DNA from: Lentzea sp. NEAU-D7
GTDB taxonomy: Bacteria; Actinomycetota; Actinomycetes; Mycobacteriales; Pseudonocardiaceae
Direction of reading: 5' to 3'
DNA length: 64,000 nucleotides
NCBI RefSeq assembly: GCF_026242055.1
Contig: NZ_JAPJDL010000018.1
Location: forward strand, 124,001-188,000
Shown: piece by piece, positions 35,171 through 43,516 of the stretch
How positions within the stretch are numbered: the first letter of the stretch is position 1
How the letters are laid out: each line of letters opens with the position of its first letter
Program-made: the position numbers and the translations under genes
The notes under the pieces: generated by a model
What the model was told of the DNA's origin: nothing
What the model saw: only the letters and a program-made list of their open reading frames with translations
The model's database searches: none

Positions 35171-35548
35171 ATGGACCTCGTCCAGGGCATCGGCGGTGTC
35201 TTCTTCCGCGCGAAGGACCCGCGTGCCCAGGCCCGGTGGTACCACGAGAACCTCGGCATCCCGATCAGCCCCGGAGACGGCGACCAGACCGGCGAGGAGC
35301 GGATGTGGGAGCAGCAGGCCGGTCCGACGGTGTGGGGCCCGTTTCCGGAGGACACCGAGTACTTCCACAACCCCGCGCAGCAGGTGATGATCAACTTTCG
35401 CGTCGCCGACCTCGACGCCGTGCTCGCCCGGCTGCGGTACACCGGCACGCCCGTCAGGGACGAGATCGAGGAGTACGACTACGGGCGGTTCGCCTGGGCG
35501 TGCGACCCGGAGGGGAACTGGTTCGAGCTGTGGGAACCCCGGAACTAG
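35171..35548 (+). CDS. VOC (glyoxalase/bleomycin-resistance fold) protein, copy B
   Basis: 125 residues from the ATG at 35171. Begins MDLVQGIGGVFFRAKDPRAQ, contains WYHENLGIPI and ends DPEGNWFELWEP, typical of the family; the second module starts VMINFRVADLDAVL. Divergent from the DrrAB-like exporter across two operator-like sites, which supports a resistance role (drug binding plus efflux). It shares little beyond the fold with the copy at 30648. Dioxygenase or isomerase activity is not excluded. Confidence 0.85.
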   Translation: MDLVQGIGGVFFRAKDPRAQARWYHENLGIPISPGDGDQTGEERMWEQQAGPTVWGPFPEDTEYFHNPAQQVMINFRVADLDAVLARLRYTGTPVRDEIEEYDYGRFAWACDPEGNWFELWEPRN

Positions 35549-35588
35549 GGCATGGGCCGAAGTCCGCGTTCGCGACAGCCCGGTCCTG

Positions 35589-35740
35589 GGCCGTGTCCCG
35601 GAGGTACGCCCGGTGGCAGGCGCGGGCGAGAGGCCCGGAAACGGCGCCGCCGCGATGCCCTCGAACCGGGCCGTCGCGGCGGTGTCGTCTCCGGGGCCCT
35701 CGGCCGCTGCCGCCGCCCGGCGGGACTTCCGGGACACGGG
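35589..35740. repeat. Hairpin repeat, interrupted copy
   Basis: Begins GGCCGTGTCCCGGAGGT and ends ACTTCCGGGACACGG. The same arms and the flanking CGGTGGCAGGCGC and GCCCGGCGGG segments occur at 37778-37837, but here about 93 extra bases sit between them. It lies just after the stop of the FG-GAP gene. It may be a mobile palindromic element that also works as a terminator. Confidence 0.5.
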
Positions 35741-36934
35741 CTAGCTCCCGGTGGCGTTGCGGAGCACCACGACGTTGTCGGCGTGGGAGTTCGCCGTGGC
35801 CAGGTCCGGCTTGCCGTCGCCGTCCAGGTCGGCCGCCACGATCTTGATCGTGCCGTCCGCGGCGGGCACCGTCAGCGCGGCGGAGAACCCCCCGCGGCCG
35901 TCGCCCGCGAAGACCGAGACGTTGTCGGACTCGAAGTTCGCGGACGCCACGTCGGCGTCGCCGTCACCGTCGAGGTCGGCGGCCGTGATCCCGGTCGGAC
36001 CGTCGCCGGCCGGCATCACGAGCGGAGCCGCGAACCCGCCCTTGCCGTCGCCGAGGAGCACGGACACCGTGTCGCCCTCGTAGTCGGGGGTGGCGAGATC
36101 GGCGTTCCCGTCGGCGTTGAAGTCGGCCGTGACGATCCCGTGTGGACCGTTGCCCGCCTTGGCGGAGACCACGGGGGCGAACGTGCCGTCGCCGTTGCCG
36201 AGGAGGACTCCGGCGTCGTCCGAGTGGTGGTTGCCGGACACCAGGTCCGTTCGCCCGTCGCCGTTGAAGTCGGCGGCGACGATGTCGGCGGGACCGTTGC
36301 CCGCGGGCAGGTGCACCGGTGCGGCGAACCCGCCGCTGCCGTCGGCGAGCATGACGCTCACGTTGTCGCCGTCGTAGTTGGCGGTCGCGAGGTCCAGGCT
36401 CCCGTTGCCGTCGAGGTCGGCGGCGGCCACTCCGGACGGACCGTCTCCCGCGGCGTGGACGGTCGGCGCGGTGAACCCGCCCTTGCCGTCACCGCGCTGC
36501 ACGGTGACGGTCTCGTCGCTGACGTTGATCGTGACCACGTCGGCGTTGCCGTCCGCGTCGACGTCCGCGGTCACGTTGCGCAGGGCCGCCGGACCGGCCG
36601 GGATCGTCACGACCTCGCGGACACCCGCCCTGCCGTCACCGAAGAGCACGGAGGCGTCGCCCGGTCCGAGGTTCGCCGTGACGAGGTCGAGGGCGCCGTC
36701 GCGGTCGAAGTCCGCGGCCGAGATCGCCCGCGGGTTGTCGCCGACCGGGCTGCTCGCCGAGGTCGTGAACGACAGCGCGGGTCCTGCCGGGGCCGTGGGC
36801 GAGGGCGGGGTGCCGGGAGGCGGCTGGCCCGATTTGTCGCTTCCGCCCGTGCAGGAAACGATGAGAGCCGCCGTGAACACGATCACGGCCGCGGAGCTGC
36901 TCCTGGCGTGCCGGGCCGTGGTGGGATGTGCCAT
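35741..36934 (-). CDS. FG-GAP/VCBS propeller lipoprotein (copy B)
   Basis: 397 residues from the ATG at 36934. Signal peptide ends in the lipobox LIVSC near residue 28; a Pro-rich linker (QPPPGTPPSPTAPAGP) leads to about seven blades with DLDGDGDADVASANFESDNVSVF-like units of about 48 residues. Calcium-loop residues are well kept. Overall layout equals the protein at 31153-32370, so the two are paralogues. Expected location is the outer face of the membrane. Function unknown. Confidence 0.85.
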   Translation of the reverse strand: MAHPTTARHARSSSAAVIVFTAALIVSCTGGSDKSGQPPPGTPPSPTAPAGPALSFTTSASSPVGDNPRAISAADFDRDGALDLVTANLGPGDASVLFGDGRAGVREVVTIPAGPAALRNVTADVDADGNADVVTINVSDETVTVQRGDGKGGFTAPTVHAAGDGPSGVAAADLDGNGSLDLATANYDGDNVSVMLADGSGGFAAPVHLPAGNGPADIVAADFNGDGRTDLVSGNHHSDDAGVLLGNGDGTFAPVVSAKAGNGPHGIVTADFNADGNADLATPDYEGDTVSVLLGDGKGGFAAPLVMPAGDGPTGITAADLDGDGDADVASANFESDNVSVFAGDGRGGFSAALTVPAADGTIKIVAADLDGDGKPDLATANSHADNVVVLRNATGS

Positions 36935-37114
36935 CGGGATTCTCCTTGCGGTGGCGTGCCTTTTCGCTCTACTCGATTGATAGCCCGCGCCCCGCCGGAG
37001 TCGCTTATCCCGTCTTGCCAAACCCTCGCGGCACCGCGGGTCCGCTTAGGACGAACGGCGGGATGGCAGACTGTCGTGGAACCGCTCACCGCACGTCAGG
37101 ACGCAGGAGACACC

Positions 37115-37699
37115 GTGGCGCAGGAAGAAGTGCCCAGCCAGGACCCGGCGCTGCCCGCGACGGCGTACGCAGTGCTCGGCCTGCTGTCGTTCGGTCAGGA
37201 GGTGACCGGGTACGACCTGCGCAAGTGGGCGATGAACATGCGCTACTTCTACTGGAGCCCCGCGCAGAGCCAGATCTACCTGGAGCTGCGCCGGCTGCTG
37301 GAGCACGGGCTCGTCGAGGTGCACCTGGAAGAGCAGAAGAGCCGCCCGGACAAGCGGTTGTACCGGATCACCGACGCCGGTCTGAAGGTCTTCCGCGAAT
37401 GGCTGAACCACGCCCCCGTCGGGCCTCCGCTGCTCAAGCACTCCGTCGCGCTGCGCCTGTTCTTCGGTCACCAGACCAACCACGACAGGCTGCGCGAGGT
37501 CCTCACCGAGTACCGCGACTGGGCCGTGGAGCAGACGAACGGGCTCACCCTGCTCAGGACCGAGCTGGACCAGACGCTGCCGTACCCGGCGCTGGTCGCC
37601 ACCTGGGGCTCCGCCTACTTCGCCGCCGAGATCACCGCGATCGACACCGTGCTGGCCGACCTCGACCGCATGGAGACCGGGCCGCGGGAGCAGGACTGA
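37115..37699 (+). CDS. PadR-family transcriptional regulator
   Basis: 194 residues from a GTG at 37115 with AGGAG upstream. N-terminal winged helix: AYAVLGLLSFGQEVTGYDL, then SQIYLELRRLLEHGLVEV and KRLYRITDAGL, standard for PadR. The C-terminal alpha-helical dimerisation half has LRLFFGHQTNHDRLREVL. PadR proteins sense phenolic or drug ligands and repress nearby efflux and detoxification genes. Candidate targets are the operator-like sites near 35.1 kb and 45.5 kb. Confidence 0.88.
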   Translation: MAQEEVPSQDPALPATAYAVLGLLSFGQEVTGYDLRKWAMNMRYFYWSPAQSQIYLELRRLLEHGLVEVHLEEQKSRPDKRLYRITDAGLKVFREWLNHAPVGPPLLKHSVALRLFFGHQTNHDRLREVLTEYRDWAVEQTNGLTLLRTELDQTLPYPALVATWGSAYFAAEITAIDTVLADLDRMETGPREQD

Positions 37700-37777
37700 C
37701 CGGCGGGCGGGCACTGATCCGCCCTCGAACTGCGACCGGTGGTGCTGCCCGGCGGAACGTGCGGGCAAGCGCCGCCA

Positions 37778-37837
37778 GGCCGCGTCCCGGAAGTGCGTCC
37801 GGTGACAGGCGCCCGGCGGGACTTCCGGGACACGGCC
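37778..37837. repeat. Hairpin repeat, uninterrupted copy
   Basis: GGCCGCGTCCCGGAAGT pairs with ACTTCCGGGACACGGCC (37821-37837) around a 26-base loop. It sits between convergent stops of the PadR gene and the coiled-coil gene and overlaps the latter's stop codon. Related to 35589-35740. Confidence 0.55.
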
Positions 37838-38268
37838 TAGCGTTTCTGCTCGATGCGCCGGGGCTCGTCGCGGTCGCCGATCCGTTCGGCGAACTGGGCG
37901 CGCAGCTGACTGACGATGACGGCCGACTCGCGACGCACCCGGTCCACCTCCCAGCGCGCCTGCTGACGCACCCGTTCGATCTCGACGCGGTGGTCCTCGA
38001 CGAGGCGCCGGCGCTCCTCGTGGGCCTCGTCGAGGGTCTGCTGCCAGCGGCCCAGCAACTGGTCCCGCTCGGCCGCCACCGCCGCTCTCGCCTGGTCCAC
38101 CAGGTTGTCGGCGGCCCGCTGCCGGACCAGCTCCTCCGCGCGTTGCTGTTCGGCGTGCCGCAGCTCTTCCTTGGCTCTTTCGTGCCTGATCATCCGCCGT
38201 GCACCGACGAAGCTCAGAAACGCGGTGATGACCGCCGCTATGGGCCCACCCAGTTGCAGAAACTCCAT
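37837..38268 (-). CDS. Membrane-anchored coiled-coil protein
   Basis: 143 residues from the ATG at 38268. One N-terminal hydrophobic helix (LGGPIAAVITAFLSFVGA) followed by about 110 residues of highly charged heptad-like sequence rich in Arg, Glu and Gln (HAEQQRAEELVRQRAADNLV and so on). No enzymatic motif. Last gene of a five-gene minus-strand run. It may be a structural or scaffold protein; the long charged coil would lie in the cytoplasm. Confidence 0.65.
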   Translation of the reverse strand: MEFLQLGGPIAAVITAFLSFVGARRMIRHERAKEELRHAEQQRAEELVRQRAADNLVDQARAAVAAERDQLLGRWQQTLDEAHEERRRLVEDHRVEIERVRQQARWEVDRVRRESAVIVSQLRAQFAERIGDRDEPRRIEQKR

Positions 38269-38309
38269 TGCACGCCATTCTCCGGCCGGTGAGGAAACAT
38301 CGCTGTTCC

Positions 38310-38849
38310 TCAGTATCGTGATTCGGCGGAGAAGCGTCTCTTCCCGGTTGCGAGATCGGCGGGTGAGCCCCAGCGGCCGGAGAACACGATGTCGGACAAC
38401 GACATTCGCGCGGCCGGACGGACGTGGCCGGGCCGCGCCCACCTCAGCCCGACCACCGTGACGAGGTCGTGCGTGTCCGGTACGGCGAGCGCGTCGCGGA
38501 CCGCCGCGCGGTCGAACCCTCCGTACTGCCGCACCTGCAGGCCCTCGGCGCGCGCCCTGGCCGTCAGGCCTCCGACCGCCAGGCCGAGCTCGTACTCGGT
38601 GCCGCGCATCCGCTTGCCCGTCTCGTCGGTGGTGCGGACGGCCGCCAGGACCAACGCGACGGCGGTGTGCGCCCTGAGGCGGTTGTCCTCGGCGAGTGCC
38701 GAGAACAACGTCTGGAAGGTCGGGTCCGCACACCTGCCCAGGACGAACCGCCACGGTTGCCGGTTCCAGGCGGACTCCGACGAACGGGCCGCGTCGAACA
38801 GCCGCACACACGTCTCGGCCGGAATGCCCGGACCGGATGCGGCTGTCAT
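38310..38849 (-). CDS. Nitroreductase-family flavoprotein
   Basis: 179 residues from the ATG at 38849, sharing a base with the upstream stop (TGATG). The N-terminal R-x-S-x-x-x-W-N-x-Q-P-W pattern (ARSSESAWNRQPWRFVLG) is the FMN-binding signature of nitroreductases, and EYELGLAVGGLTARARAEGLQ is the usual second conserved helix. FMN-dependent reduction or dehydrogenation of a quinone or aromatic substrate is expected. In a pathway with quinone-like or anthraquinone intermediates it could be a tailoring enzyme; this is inference. Confidence 0.75.
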   Translation of the reverse strand: MTAASGPGIPAETCVRLFDAARSSESAWNRQPWRFVLGRCADPTFQTLFSALAEDNRLRAHTAVALVLAAVRTTDETGKRMRGTEYELGLAVGGLTARARAEGLQVRQYGGFDRAAVRDALAVPDTHDLVTVVGLRWARPGHVRPAARMSLSDIVFSGRWGSPADLATGKRRFSAESRY

Positions 38850-39103
38850 CAGGTCGCCTCGGCGCGCGCCGCCTCGCGGTGCGACACCAGGCACCCGAGG
38901 AGGGCGACGAGCGCGAAGCCGTGGTGCACCCACCCGGATTCCGCCAGCCACGGCAACACCAGGCCGAGCAGCCCTCGCGCATACGCCTCGGGCAGGTGGA
39001 GCAGGTAGGTCTGCCCGAGTCTCATCAGGAGCTCGGCCCAGTACACGAGCACGACCGCGGTGACGACCGTCAGCACCGGGCGGGTGTTCAGCCGCGTCGA
39101 CAT
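38849..39103 (-). CDS. Short membrane protein related to the one at 26150
   Basis: 84 residues, two to three membrane helices. VYWAELLMRLGQTYLL and ESGWVHHGFALVALLGCLV match in order the segments AHWAEHIVQ and SEWMHYGYAVIMLVG of the 180-residue protein at 26150-26692, but the C-terminal half is missing. It is either a truncated duplicate or a minimal form. Coupled to the nitroreductase gene and 7 bases from the next membrane protein gene. Confidence 0.6.
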   Translation of the reverse strand: MSTRLNTRPVLTVVTAVVLVYWAELLMRLGQTYLLHLPEAYARGLLGLVLPWLAESGWVHHGFALVALLGCLVSHREAARAEAT

Positions 39104-39110
39104 CCGGCCC

Positions 39111-40037
39111 TCACCACCCCACGGCCGGGTACCAGATGAGCCCGGCCCGGCCGAGGGACCGCAGGTCCCAGTACAGCAGGGTGAACGTGCCGAACACGAG
39201 GAACGCGACGGCGGTGATCCGCTCGGTGCGTCCGGGCCTGGCCGCCAGCCAGCGCTGCACGCGGCCGCCGGTGCCGTGTGCCAGCACCAGGAACACCACG
39301 GCGGCGATCACCAGGTTCCCCAGCGACTGCAGGACGAACGCGGACATCCCGTAGAGCACGTTCCCGCTCTCGGCCGCGTGCCGGAACATGATCCGGAACA
39401 ACGGGAACGGCCGCCCGATCAGCAGGGCACCGACCAGCACCCCCATCACGACGAGCGGCACCGCGGGGTGGCGCAGCCGGACGCGGGCGAACGGGTCGGG
39501 CACGAGGCGCAGCGCGGCGAGGCCGAGGTAGATGAACGCGACGCCGATGAGACCGAACACGATCATCGACTGGACCTGGCGCGGGCTGAGCACACCGGCC
39601 ACGCTCGCCGTGGTCGCGAACTGCGGCATGGAGGTGCCCACGATCGCGACCAGCGCACCGTAGACGGCGGAGATGCCCACCGCTCCCAGGCAGATCCACC
39701 CCAGCGCGCGCAGCGAGTCGCGCCAGCGCGGCCTGGCCGCGCCCCGGTCGCCGACGAGTGGCGTCACGACGCCGAACACCGCGATGTTGCACGCGGTGAA
39801 GGAGCCGGCCAGTCCGGTGACGAACGCGAAGGCGATGCCCGCCAGCACTCCGTCCAGGGGTGTGGCCTTGGCGTCGTGGCCGAGCACGGAGTTCGCGACG
39901 CTGTCGCCGATGACCCGGTCGACGAACGGCGCCGACCAGATCACCGTGAGCACGAACCCGGCGAGCGCGCTGAGCGCCACCAGCCGTCCGCGTTTCGGGA
40001 TCGACGGCGGGGACGCGTGGAGGAAGGTCGGGTGCAT
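39111..40037 (-). CDS. Polytopic membrane protein, DsbD/CcdA-like pattern
   Basis: 308 residues from the ATG at 40037 with AGGAGG upstream. About eight membrane helices. FVTGLAGSFTACNIAVFGVV near residue 75 has a Cys in a helix bracketed by small residues, reminiscent of DsbD/CcdA or SoxW-type electron transporters, but the second conserved Cys of those families is not evident. Family assignment is therefore tentative. It lies between an AarF-like kinase and a short membrane protein in one operon. Confidence 0.6.
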   Translation of the reverse strand: MHPTFLHASPPSIPKRGRLVALSALAGFVLTVIWSAPFVDRVIGDSVANSVLGHDAKATPLDGVLAGIAFAFVTGLAGSFTACNIAVFGVVTPLVGDRGAARPRWRDSLRALGWICLGAVGISAVYGALVAIVGTSMPQFATTASVAGVLSPRQVQSMIVFGLIGVAFIYLGLAALRLVPDPFARVRLRHPAVPLVVMGVLVGALLIGRPFPLFRIMFRHAAESGNVLYGMSAFVLQSLGNLVIAAVVFLVLAHGTGGRVQRWLAARPGRTERITAVAFLVFGTFTLLYWDLRSLGRAGLIWYPAVGW

Positions 40038-40065
40038 GGTGCCTCCTGTGGGGCGGGACAGGCCG

Positions 40066-41355
40066 TCAGGCCCGCTCCCGTGAACCGGTCTTGAGCAGGC
40101 CGGACATGACCGCCTTGGTGAGCACGGGGATCGACTCGGCCTGGAAGTCGACCTCTTCGTCGAGCTCGTTGATCCGGCCCTCCAGCACGAGCAGGGCCAG
40201 CAACGGGAAGATGAACTCGGGTGCCGCGAACAGTCCGTTGACGCGCTGCAGGTCGAACAGGCGCGTGGCGAACCGGACCAGGCTGAAGTCACGGGCCGCG
40301 CGGCCGCTCGACTCCTCGATCAGCGCGATCGTCCCCCGGCGGAACGCGGCGACGTCGGCCCACTCGGCGACGCCCTCCGCGCTGTCCCGGAGGATCTCCG
40401 CGCAGTGCGGGCCGTCGCCGCGCGCCATGTGCATAAAGAACTCGGCGAAGAGCCTGCGCACCCTCGGCTCCAGCCGGACCACGAACCCCGCGTCGAGCAG
40501 CACTATCCGGCCGTCGCGCCCCAGGTAGAGGTTGCCGGGGTGCATGTCGCAGTGGACCAGGCCGTCGAGGAACAGCATGCGGTAGACGCAGAACAGCACC
40601 CGGCGGGCGAGCTCGGCGCGTCGCGCGGGGGCCGTGCTCGCGGTGACGAGCGGGGCGAGTCCGTCGACGAACTCCATCACCAGCACGCCCTGCGCGCTGT
40701 GCTCGGGCAGGGGGCGCGGGATGTGGAGGTAGTCCACGTCGGCGAGCGACGCGCGCAGCTCGGCGAGTGCGCCGGCCTCCGCGTCGAAGTCCGCCTGCGC
40801 CGCGACCGCGGCACCGATCTGGCGCAGCACCGCGACCGCGGGCAGGCCGCGAAACCACGGCAGTCGCTGCATCACCGCCGCCCCCGCGCGCATGATCGCG
40901 AAATCTTGCTCGATCAGCCTGCGCACACGGGGTCTGCGCACCTTGAGCGCCACGGCTCGCCCGTCCAGCTCGCCCCGGTAGACGCAGGCGATGCTGCCGC
41001 TGCGCACGCTGTCCCAGTCGACGGCGACGGGCGGATCACCACCGTAGGCCGAGCGCAGCACCCTCCTGGCCACGCGGACCGGCATGGGCGGCACCCGGTC
41101 GTGCAGGTCCACCAGCGCTTCGCACCAGGCGGCGGGCAGCACGTCCCGCCGGGAGCTCAGCAACTGCGCGCCCTTCACGAACGCGGGCCCCAGCGCGACC
41201 ACCAGCCGGCGGGCACGGCGGCGCACCACGACTCCCGCCTCCGCACGGCTCACGCAGGCGCGTGCCACGACCGCGGGAACGGCGATCACCGTGTGCCACA
41301 GGGAGATCGAGACCACGGAGATCAAGCGCGGGACCACCTGAAGGCTCTGGAACAT
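40066..41355 (-). CDS. Divergent ABC1/UbiB/AarF-family kinase-like protein (copy B)
   Basis: 429 residues from the ATG at 41355. The same non-standard motifs as copy A: AFVKGAQLLSSR (Ala for the Gly of KxGQ), GSIACVYRGEL, VALKVRRPR, VHCDMHPGN and LLDAGF instead of DFG. An N-terminal hydrophobic helix (VVSISLWHTVIAVPAVVA) suggests membrane attachment. The gene heads a five-gene operon with membrane proteins and a nitroreductase. The shared oddities show that both copies come from one divergent subfamily, perhaps linked to handling of a lipid-like intermediate. Confidence 0.85.
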   Translation of the reverse strand: MFQSLQVVPRLISVVSISLWHTVIAVPAVVARACVSRAEAGVVVRRRARRLVVALGPAFVKGAQLLSSRRDVLPAAWCEALVDLHDRVPPMPVRVARRVLRSAYGGDPPVAVDWDSVRSGSIACVYRGELDGRAVALKVRRPRVRRLIEQDFAIMRAGAAVMQRLPWFRGLPAVAVLRQIGAAVAAQADFDAEAGALAELRASLADVDYLHIPRPLPEHSAQGVLVMEFVDGLAPLVTASTAPARRAELARRVLFCVYRMLFLDGLVHCDMHPGNLYLGRDGRIVLLDAGFVVRLEPRVRRLFAEFFMHMARGDGPHCAEILRDSAEGVAEWADVAAFRRGTIALIEESSGRAARDFSLVRFATRLFDLQRVNGLFAAPEFIFPLLALLVLEGRINELDEEVDFQAESIPVLTKAVMSGLLKTGSRERA

Positions 41356-41381
41356 GCCTACGGTTATAGGACGCCAGGACA

Positions 41382-41396
41382 GGACAACACTTGTCC
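41382..41396. promoter_or_regulatory. Palindrome GGACAA-N3-TTGTCC between divergent genes
   Basis: A perfect 6-bp inverted repeat with CAC spacer lies in the 104-base gap between the AarF-like gene (start 41355) and the SRPBCC gene (start 41460). It is placed where an operator for either gene would be. Confidence 0.45.
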
Positions 41397-41459
41397 CAGC
41401 TTGCGCTGATCCCCTTTGCGTTAGCCTGCAAGGAGATTCATCGACCGGAGGTGCGCCCC

Positions 41460-41972
41460 GTGGACGTGACCACCCTCGCCATGACCGTCGAGCTCGAAGT
41501 CGACGCCCCCGCCACCGAGGTGTTCGACGCGGTGGCCGACCCGACCCGCGTGCCCGAGTGGAGTCCCGAGTGCGTCCACGTCGCGTGGCTCGACGGCGCA
41601 CGCGGTGCCGAACCGGGCGCGCGGTTCCACGCGCGCAACCGCGCCGGCGAGTGGGAGTGGGAGGTGACCTGCCAGGTGGTCGAGGTGAGCCGGCCGGAGA
41701 GCTTCTCGTGGATCGTCATCGGTTTCGCGGGAGATCCGTCGCTGCCCTCCTCCACCTGGCGCTACCGGCTCACCGGACGTCCGGGTGGCGGAACCCTGAT
41801 CACGCAGACGTTCCGCCACGGACCGGGCGGCAGCCACCTCGTGAACGCGATGCGGGCGCGGCCGGACCACGCGGACGCGCTCTACGAGTTCCGGCGCACC
41901 GTGTTGCTGCACAACGCGACCACCACGTTGAGGGCGATGGCCACCGCGCTCGGCTGGCGTCCCGCCGGCTGA
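41460..41972 (+). CDS. SRPBCC (START-like) protein, single domain
   Basis: 170 residues from a GTG at 41460 with CGGAGG nine bases upstream. LAMTVELEVDAPATEVFDAVADPTRVPEWSPE is the standard opening of polyketide_cyc2/SRPBCC proteins, with a hydrophobic ligand cavity expected. It stops three bases before the convergent tandem-SRPBCC gene. CalC, which protects the calicheamicin producer by self-sacrifice, has this fold. A CalC-like role here is inference from the enediyne context. Other options are a cyclase or a lipid carrier. Confidence 0.85.
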   Translation: MDVTTLAMTVELEVDAPATEVFDAVADPTRVPEWSPECVHVAWLDGARGAEPGARFHARNRAGEWEWEVTCQVVEVSRPESFSWIVIGFAGDPSLPSSTWRYRLTGRPGGGTLITQTFRHGPGGSHLVNAMRARPDHADALYEFRRTVLLHNATTTLRAMATALGWRPAG

Positions 41973-41975
41973 GCG

Positions 41976-42827
41976 TCAGCGGTGCCGCCACTGCGGCGCC
42001 TGCCAGCGTTCGCCGATCTCCACCATGCGCTGCAGGTTGATCAGCAGGTTCTGCCAGCCGAGCTGGTAGCCGTCGGACGGGCGTCCGTCGACGAAACCGC
42101 TGTGGCGCAGGTTGATCCTCGTCCCCTCCCCCGGCTCCTCGTCCACCTCCCAGCTCACGAGGGTGTCCGGCCAGCCCTCGTTGTGCCAGGTGTAGGCGAG
42201 CCGGTGCGGCGCGTCGAGGTCGACCACCGCCACCGGGCCGTGGTCCCAGCCGAAGTCGTAACGCCCGCCCTCCCACGGCTCCACGACCGAGGCCGAGGGC
42301 AGCCACCTGTCGATCATGGCCGGGTCGAGGAGCACGGAGAACACGTCCTCGGGGCTCGTGTCGACCACGATCGTCGCGAAAGCGGTCTCCTCGCAGGCGA
42401 CCGTGTAGTCGGGACGCGGTGCGAGGTTCCGCCCCTCGGTGAAGTTGGCGAGGTTGCCGACCGCGATGCCCCAGAAGTCGTTCATGCTCGCCCGGTCGAA
42501 CCCCCAGAACGGCACCGGCTCGTGCCGGACCGACACGGTCGTGTCGCCGCTGACGGTCCCGCGCACCGACATCTCGACCGCCGTGGTCGTGCCCTCCATC
42601 TCCCAGTCGAAGCACAGCTTCCCGCCCGGCTCCACCGACACGTTCGTCTGCCGCGGCACGTCTCCGAACGGCGTGTGCCTTCCCCAGAAGTCGAACCTGC
42701 CGTCCTCCAGCCGGACGTCGACGTGCTCGGCGAACCACGTGCACAGGGACAGCTCGGTCGTCATCGCCCGGTACACCGCGGGCGCGGGGGCGAACACCAT
42801 CGCCTTCACGAACACCTTGTCTGCCAT
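41976..42827 (-). CDS. Tandem SRPBCC (AHSA1-like) protein
   Basis: 283 residues from the ATG at 42827 (GGGAGG nine bases upstream). Two AHSA1-like modules: residues 1-135 (VFVKAMVFAPAPAVYRAMTTE ... ) and 140-283 (FATIVVDTSPEDVFSVLLDPAMIDRW ...). The second contains GGRYDFGWDHGPVAVVDLD and a final helix NLLINLQRMVEIGERW. AHSA1-like folds include the enediyne self-sacrifice proteins CalC, CalU16 and CalU19. A two-domain form next to an enediyne synthase is a strong resistance candidate, but no cleavage-site residue can be identified by eye. Confidence 0.82.
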   Translation of the reverse strand: MADKVFVKAMVFAPAPAVYRAMTTELSLCTWFAEHVDVRLEDGRFDFWGRHTPFGDVPRQTNVSVEPGGKLCFDWEMEGTTTAVEMSVRGTVSGDTTVSVRHEPVPFWGFDRASMNDFWGIAVGNLANFTEGRNLAPRPDYTVACEETAFATIVVDTSPEDVFSVLLDPAMIDRWLPSASVVEPWEGGRYDFGWDHGPVAVVDLDAPHRLAYTWHNEGWPDTLVSWEVDEEPGEGTRINLRHSGFVDGRPSDGYQLGWQNLLINLQRMVEIGERWQAPQWRHR

Positions 42828-42978
42828 CGCTGGCACCTCCCGTCGTCAGCTCCATGCTGCGTCGGCCGGCGGCGCCTTCTCGACCACCGGGGAAGATGCG
42901 GCAACCTGCGAGAAGGACGGTGCGCGCCGCGGCGGTAGACCAGGAGGTGAACGCAGTGCGGCAGACGGGAACCCCGCC

Positions 42979-43404
42979 ATGACAACACCTCAGGCCAACG
43001 CGCACGTCGCGCGGACGATGTACCGGCGCTTCACCAAGAACGACGTGGAGGGCGTGGTCGAGCTCCTCGCCGAGGACTACGAGCTCGCCGACATGGCGAC
43101 CGGCGAGTCGATCCGCGGGCACGACGGGTTCCGCGAGTGGATGCGCCGCAGCCGTTCCGGGCTGCCGGACGCCGTGGCGGAGGTGATGGCGCTGCACCAG
43201 GACGGCGACGTGGTCGTCGCGGAGATCCGCAACCACGGCACGCACACGGGCACGCTCACCATGCCGGACGGCACGGTGTACCCCGCCACCGGACGCCGCC
43301 TCGACGTCCGCGGCTGCGAGGTGCTGCGGTTCCGCGCCGGGCGGATCGCCAGCTGCACGGTGTACTACGACGCGCTGAGCATGGCGGACCAGCTCGGCTT
43401 CTGA
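42979..43404 (+). CDS. SnoaL-like/NTF2-fold protein
   Basis: 141 residues from the ATG at 42979. MYRRFTKNDVEGVVELLAEDY, GHDGFREWMRR, VVVAEIRNHGTHTG and LSMADQLGF match the protein at 32551-33063 throughout, without its leader. Note that a strong AGGAGG site (42943) fits a GTG at 42957 whose frame ends after eight codons at the ATGA of this gene, possibly a coupling leader. Enzymatic role (cyclase or hydroxylase-like) is unknown. Confidence 0.8.
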   Translation: MTTPQANAHVARTMYRRFTKNDVEGVVELLAEDYELADMATGESIRGHDGFREWMRRSRSGLPDAVAEVMALHQDGDVVVAEIRNHGTHTGTLTMPDGTVYPATGRRLDVRGCEVLRFRAGRIASCTVYYDALSMADQLGF

Positions 43405-43516
43405 CAGAAGCCCTGTGCGCCAACGGTTCTGATGGGACAAATAATTTTGTATTGACAGTCATAGTTGCTCGTGTCACCTTGGAGGCAGACCCGGACACCG
43501 CCCCAGGGGGAGCGCC

